From NCBI GenBank assembly GCA_963836375.1, contig CAWIJK010000001.1:434001-498000 (forward strand): a stretch of 64,000 nt of DNA. The letters are read 5' to 3'. The notes under the pieces were generated by a model. It saw only the letters and a list, made by a program, of their open reading frames with translations, searched no databases and had not been told where the DNA came from. The stretch comes from CAWIJK01 sp963836375 (GTDB lineage: Bacteria > Actinomycetota > Acidimicrobiia > Acidimicrobiales > RAAP-2). A program made the translations under genes and the position numbers. Below, in pieces: positions 60,612 through 64,000 of this stretch. The first letter of the stretch is position 1; every line of letters begins with the position of its first letter.

Positions 60612-60798
60612 CTGGTCCCTTCTTCTCCCGTCCGCTCCGGGCGAACGACTGATTCTAATGGGTTCCCCGCCGGGCGCGTCCGGTCCGCGCTGGGTGGTCC
60701 ACAGGGATCGGGCCTGCGATGATCTGGGCGGGTCCGAGGGTTCGGCGGGCCGGGCCGCCCGCCGGCCTCGACCGGGCCGGGCCCGAAGAGGAGGACCG

Positions 60799-60995
60799 AT
60801 GCAGCTCCCGACGATGATCGACGTCCCCGGTGACCCGGGCACCCCGGTCCCCGGCCGCGGCGAGGGTCCCGCGGTCCGCTCCGGGCGCCTCAGCACCGTG
60901 AGGGGGGCCGGCGATGGGTCGACCCCGAGACGGGCGGCACCCGGGTCGGGATCCGTGCGGACGGCACCACCGTGACCACCGGGCCCGTGCCGTGA
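60799..60995 (+). CDS. Small hypothetical protein upstream of hemE, probably frameshifted
   Basis: AGAGGAGGACCG precedes the ATG at 60799. In the ATG frame the ORF stops at 60975 after 58 residues. A different frame gives the protein-like ending RWVDPETGGTRVGIRADG, whose TGA (60993-60995) overlaps the hemE GTG. That second frame has no start of its own, so the two parts probably belong together with a base missing in the G-run at 60902-60907. The joined product would be about 65 residues. No family recognised. Confidence 0.4.
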
Positions 60996-62047
60996 GCGAC
61001 GCCTGCGGCCAAGCCCCCTTCGTCGAGGCCTGCCGACGTCGGCCGGTGGCCCACGTCCCGGTGTGGTTCATGCGCCAGGCGGGCCGGTCCCTGCCCGAGT
61101 ACCGCCAGGCCCGGGGCACCGGGAGCATCCTGTCGGCCATCGCCGAACCCGAGCTGGCGGCCGAGCTGACCATGCAGCCGGTGCGCCGCTACGGGGTCGA
61201 CGCGGCGGTGCTGTTCAGCGACATCGTGGTGCCGGTGCACGGGGTCGGCTTCGGCATCGACGTCGAGCCCGGACGAGGCCCGGTGGTGGCTTCGCCCTTC
61301 GGGTCGGCCGACGACCTGCGGCGCCTGCGCCCGCTCGAGCCCGAGGCCGACGTGCCCTACGTGCTGGCGACCATAAAGCTGGTGGTGGCCGAGCTCGATC
61401 CCGCCGTGCCGCTGATCGGGTTCGCCGGGGCGCCGTTCACGGTGGCCAGCTACCTGATCGAGGGCGGGCCGTCGCGCACCTTCGCCCGGGTGAAGACCCT
61501 GATGCACGCCGACCCGGGCCTGTGGGCGTCGCTCATGGACCGGCTCGTCGACCAGTCGGTGGCCTTCTTGCGGGCCCAGGTCGGGGCCGGGGCTCGGGCG
61601 GTGCAGCTCTTCGACAGCTGGGCCGGGTCACTCTCGGCGGTCGAGTACGAGCGCTTCGTGCTGCCGGCGACCCGCCGGGTCCTCGCCGGGGTGGCTGACC
61701 TCGGGGTGCCGGCCGTGCTGTTCGGGGTGGGGACCGGCGAACTGCTGGGCTCGATGGCGACGGCCGGGGCCGGGGTCATCGGGGTCGACTGGCGGGTGCC
61801 CATCGACGAGGCCCGGCGGCGGGTGGGTCCCGACCACGCCGTCCAGGGCAACCTCGACCCGGCGATCTGCCTGGCCCCCTTCGAGGTGGTGGCCGCCGAG
61901 GCCCGCGAGGTGCTCCGCCGGGCCGGCTCCGCCCCCGGGCACGTCTTCAACCTGGGCCACGGCGTCCTCCCCGAGACCGACCCGGGGGTGCTCTCGGCCC
62001 TGGTCGACCTGGTCCATGCCGAGGGCAGGGCGGGCGTGGTGCCGTGA
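60992..62047 (+). CDS. hemE: Uroporphyrinogen decarboxylase
   Basis: 351 residues from the GTG at 60992. The signature PVWFMRQAGRSLPEYR with substrate-binding Arg residues is near the N terminus. FSDIVVPVHGVGFGIDVEPG and GFAGAPFTVASYLIEGG follow, and FNLGHGVLPETDP is at the C terminus. It converts uroporphyrinogen III to coproporphyrinogen III. The stop overlaps the ferrochelatase start (GTGA), so the haem genes are coupled. Confidence 0.97.
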   Translation: MSDACGQAPFVEACRRRPVAHVPVWFMRQAGRSLPEYRQARGTGSILSAIAEPELAAELTMQPVRRYGVDAAVLFSDIVVPVHGVGFGIDVEPGRGPVVASPFGSADDLRRLRPLEPEADVPYVLATIKLVVAELDPAVPLIGFAGAPFTVASYLIEGGPSRTFARVKTLMHADPGLWASLMDRLVDQSVAFLRAQVGAGARAVQLFDSWAGSLSAVEYERFVLPATRRVLAGVADLGVPAVLFGVGTGELLGSMATAGAGVIGVDWRVPIDEARRRVGPDHAVQGNLDPAICLAPFEVVAAEAREVLRRAGSAPGHVFNLGHGVLPETDPGVLSALVDLVHAEGRAGVVP

Positions 62048-62997
62048 GGCGGGGCCAGTCCCGGCGCGAGCATGTCGGTGTGCTGGTGATGGCCCACGGG
62101 ACGCCCGACGCCACCGCGGGGATCGAGCCCTTCTACACCCGCATCCGCCGGGGACGGCCCCCGACGGCCGAGCAATTGGACGACCTACGTCGCCGCTACG
62201 AGGCCATCGGCGGGGTGTCGCCGCTCGCCGCGCGCACCGGGGCCCAGGTGGACGGTCTGGCGGCCCGGCTGGAGGCGACCGACCCCGGGCGCTTCGACGT
62301 GCGCTTCGGGGCCAAGCACACCCCACCGCTGCTCGAGGAGACGGCCGCCTCGTTCGCCGGCTCGGGGGTGGACGTGGTGGTCGGCCTGGTGCTGACCCCC
62401 CACGCCTCGTCGATGGGTTCGGGCGAGTACCTGGCGCGGGCCGCGGCGGCCCTTCACGCCGTGGACGGGGCCCCGCCGTTCGTGGCGGTCGACCGCTTTT
62501 ACGACGCCCCCGGGTTCGCCGAGCTCCTGGCCGCCCGGGTGCGCCAGGCCCTCGGGGGACTGGGTGCGGCCAGCAGGCCGCTCGTCGTGTTCACGGCCCA
62601 CTCGCTGCCAACACGGGTGGTGGACGAGGGGGACACCTACCCTGACCAGCTGGCCGAGTCGGCCGCGATGGTGGCGGCGGCGGCCGGTCTCGACCGCACC
62701 GGCACCCCCTGGCGGGTGGCCTGGCAGAGCGCCGGACGGACCCCCGAACCCTGGCTCGGCCCCGACGTCGGGGCCGTGCTCGGGGGCCTCGGGGCCGAAG
62801 GCTTCACCGCTGTCGTGCTCTGCCCCATCGGGTTCGTGGCCGACCACCTCGAGGTGCTCTACGACCTCGACATCGAGGCCCGGGCCGTGGCCGAGGCGGC
62901 CGGCGTGACCTTCGCCCGGACCGCCTCGCTCAACGACGACCCGGCCTTCCTCGACGTCCTGGCCCGCACCGTGCGGTCGGCCGCCGACGGGGCCTGA
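62044..62997 (+). CDS. hemH: Ferrochelatase (probably coproporphyrin III ferrochelatase)
   Basis: 317 residues. Family motifs are MAHGTPDA, GAKHTPPLLEE, VFTAHSLPTRVV (catalytic His) and LCPIGFVADHLEVLYDLD (catalytic Glu). It inserts Fe(II) into the porphyrin; in actinobacteria the usual substrate is coproporphyrin III (CpfC). Only one Cys is present, so the 2Fe-2S cluster known from several actinobacterial ferrochelatases cannot be formed in the usual way. It lies between hemE and the porphyrinogen oxidase gene. Confidence 0.95.
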   Translation: MRRGQSRREHVGVLVMAHGTPDATAGIEPFYTRIRRGRPPTAEQLDDLRRRYEAIGGVSPLAARTGAQVDGLAARLEATDPGRFDVRFGAKHTPPLLEETAASFAGSGVDVVVGLVLTPHASSMGSGEYLARAAAALHAVDGAPPFVAVDRFYDAPGFAELLAARVRQALGGLGAASRPLVVFTAHSLPTRVVDEGDTYPDQLAESAAMVAAAAGLDRTGTPWRVAWQSAGRTPEPWLGPDVGAVLGGLGAEGFTAVVLCPIGFVADHLEVLYDLDIEARAVAEAAGVTFARTASLNDDPAFLDVLARTVRSAADGA

Positions 62998-63000
62998 GCG

Positions 63001-64000
63001 GTGCCGCGCACCCCGTCGCGGCCCCCGCCACGGCCCCGCCCGACCGTGGCCGTGGTCGGTGGCGGCATCGCCGGGCTGAGCGCGGCGTGGGAGCTGACCG
63101 GTGGCGCCGACGGGCCCGGCCCCGACAGCCCGGCGGTCGTTGTGCTCGAGGCGGCCGGGCGGCTCGGCGGCAAGCTCCAGACGGTGGCCTTCGGCGACGG
63201 GGTGCTCGACGTCGGCCCGGACGCCTTCTTGGGCCGCCGGCCCGAGGCGGCGCGGTTGTGCGAGGAACTCGGTCTCGGCCCCGAGATGGCCCCGATCGCC
63301 GCCGGCGGGGCCCAGGTCTGGGCCCGGGGCCGCCGGCGCGCCCTACCCGACGGCTTGGTCATGGGGGTGCCCACCCGCTTCTGGCCGTTGGCCCGCTCGG
63401 GCGTCCTTCCGGCCCGGGGGACGCTGCGGGCCCTGGTCGACGTGGTGTTCCCCCGCCCCGACGCCCGGGGGCCCATCGGCGACCGGGCCATCGGCCCGCT
63501 CATCGGCCACAAGCTGGGCCGCTCGGTGGTCGACACCCTGGTCGACCCGTTGCTCGGGGGGATCAGCGCCGGGGGCGTGGCCGACATGAGCACCGCCGCC
63601 GTCTACCCGCTCTTCCTGGCTGTCGCCCAGCGCCGGGCCAGCTTCATGAAGTCGCTCCGCCGGGCGGCGGCGATCGGTCCGCCCCCGCCGCCCGCCCGCG
63701 GTGACAGCCCGGGGCCCGGGGCGGCGCCGGGGGACGGCGCGAAGACAGACGGCGCGGCCGACGACGCGGCCGACGACGACCGGGCCGAGGGGGCCGAGGG
63801 ACCGGAGCCCCCGATGTTCTGGGCGTTGCGCGGCGGGCTGGCCGCCCTCGTCGAGCGCCTCGGGGCGGCGCTCGGCGAGCGGGGCGTCACCCTGCGCGTC
63901 GACAGCCCGGTCGAAGCGCTCGGGCGGCCCGGCGGGACGGGCCCGTGGGAATTGCAGACGCCGACCGGCCCGCTGCACGCCGACGCGGTGGTGCTGGCGG
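63001..64000 (+). CDS. Porphyrinogen oxidase (HemY/CgoX type), 3' end outside window
   Basis: GTG at 63001, three bases after the ferrochelatase stop; 333 residues visible and the frame runs off the window. The N-terminal FAD motif is VAVVGGGIAGLSAAWEL, followed by LEAAGRLGGKLQT and GPDAFLGRRPEA, as in protoporphyrinogen/coproporphyrinogen III oxidases. VDPLLGGISAGG is also typical. A Pro/Gly/Asp-rich insert of about 45 residues (63676-63810) interrupts the conserved region. In the coproporphyrin route it makes coproporphyrin III for the ferrochelatase. Confidence 0.92.
   Translation, partial: MPRTPSRPPPRPRPTVAVVGGGIAGLSAAWELTGGADGPGPDSPAVVVLEAAGRLGGKLQTVAFGDGVLDVGPDAFLGRRPEAARLCEELGLGPEMAPIAAGGAQVWARGRRRALPDGLVMGVPTRFWPLARSGVLPARGTLRALVDVVFPRPDARGPIGDRAIGPLIGHKLGRSVVDTLVDPLLGGISAGGVADMSTAAVYPLFLAVAQRRASFMKSLRRAAAIGPPPPPARGDSPGPGAAPGDGAKTDGAADDAADDDRAEGAEGPEPPMFWALRGGLAALVERLGAALGERGVTLRVDSPVEALGRPGGTGPWELQTPTGPLHADAVVLA

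Overview
The window is very GC-rich, gene-dense bacterial DNA with many GTG starts. It reads as an actinobacterium, most plausibly of the Acidimicrobiia type. Supporting marks are an F420-type LLM oxidoreductase, an Ada-AlkA fusion followed by ogt, the ctaC/ctaD/ctaF plus ctaE-qcrC-qcrA-qcrB respiratory set, a KstR-like TetR regulator with a matching operator, and repeated leaderless promoters (TANNNT six to eight bases before the start codon). The lineage is inference; no rRNA gene is present.

Layout. 1-10.8 kb: lipid/xenobiotic catabolism (three acyl-CoA dehydrogenases, epoxide-hydrolase-like enzyme, FAD monooxygenase-like protein, SDR, amidohydrolase, LLM oxidoreductase) around an alkylation-repair pair (ada-alkA, ogt). 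10.9-17.8 kb: two small membrane proteins, a P450, a Zn-ribbon/OB-fold protein, an aldehyde dehydrogenase, a GNAT, a cyclase-family hydrolase and an SCO6745-like protein. 17.9-23.9 kb: a TetR regulator divergent from a large FUSC-type membrane protein, a KstR-like regulator with its operator, a hemerythrin-like protein and a zinc alcohol dehydrogenase. 23.9-29.9 kb: an ABC exporter with a probable leader ORF, a GH31 glycosidase and an alpha/beta hydrolase. 29.9-37.2 kb (minus strand): a branched-chain-amino-acid-type ABC system in which LivH, LivM and LivF are fused, apparently continuing by frameshift into LivG, and coupled to a proline-rich repeat membrane protein. 37.4-42.2 kb: GH1 glycosidase, enoyl-CoA hydratase, small membrane protein, TatA and an MBL-fold hydrolase. 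42.3-45.4 kb: cytochrome oxidase II-I-IV. 45.5-46.8 kb: an MFS transporter gene broken by eight single-base indels. 47.2-53.1 kb: three overlapping genes for very large pilin-like proteins (minor-pilin set). 53.8-58.1 kb (minus): ctaE-qcrC-qcrA-qcrB. 58.2-64 kb: HelD/HelR-type helicase, then hemE, ferrochelatase and a porphyrinogen oxidase cut by the window end, consistent with the coproporphyrin-dependent haem route.

How it fits together. The respiratory genes encode the two halves of an actinobacterial III-IV supercomplex and are separated by the broken MFS gene and the lower-GC pilin-like operon, which looks like an insertion. The haem genes supply cofactors these complexes need. The most interesting candidates are the minor-pilin operon whose first protein carries tandem cysteine-paired repeats, the fused Liv transporter with its coupled proline-rich protein, and the KstR-type operator in front of its regulator.
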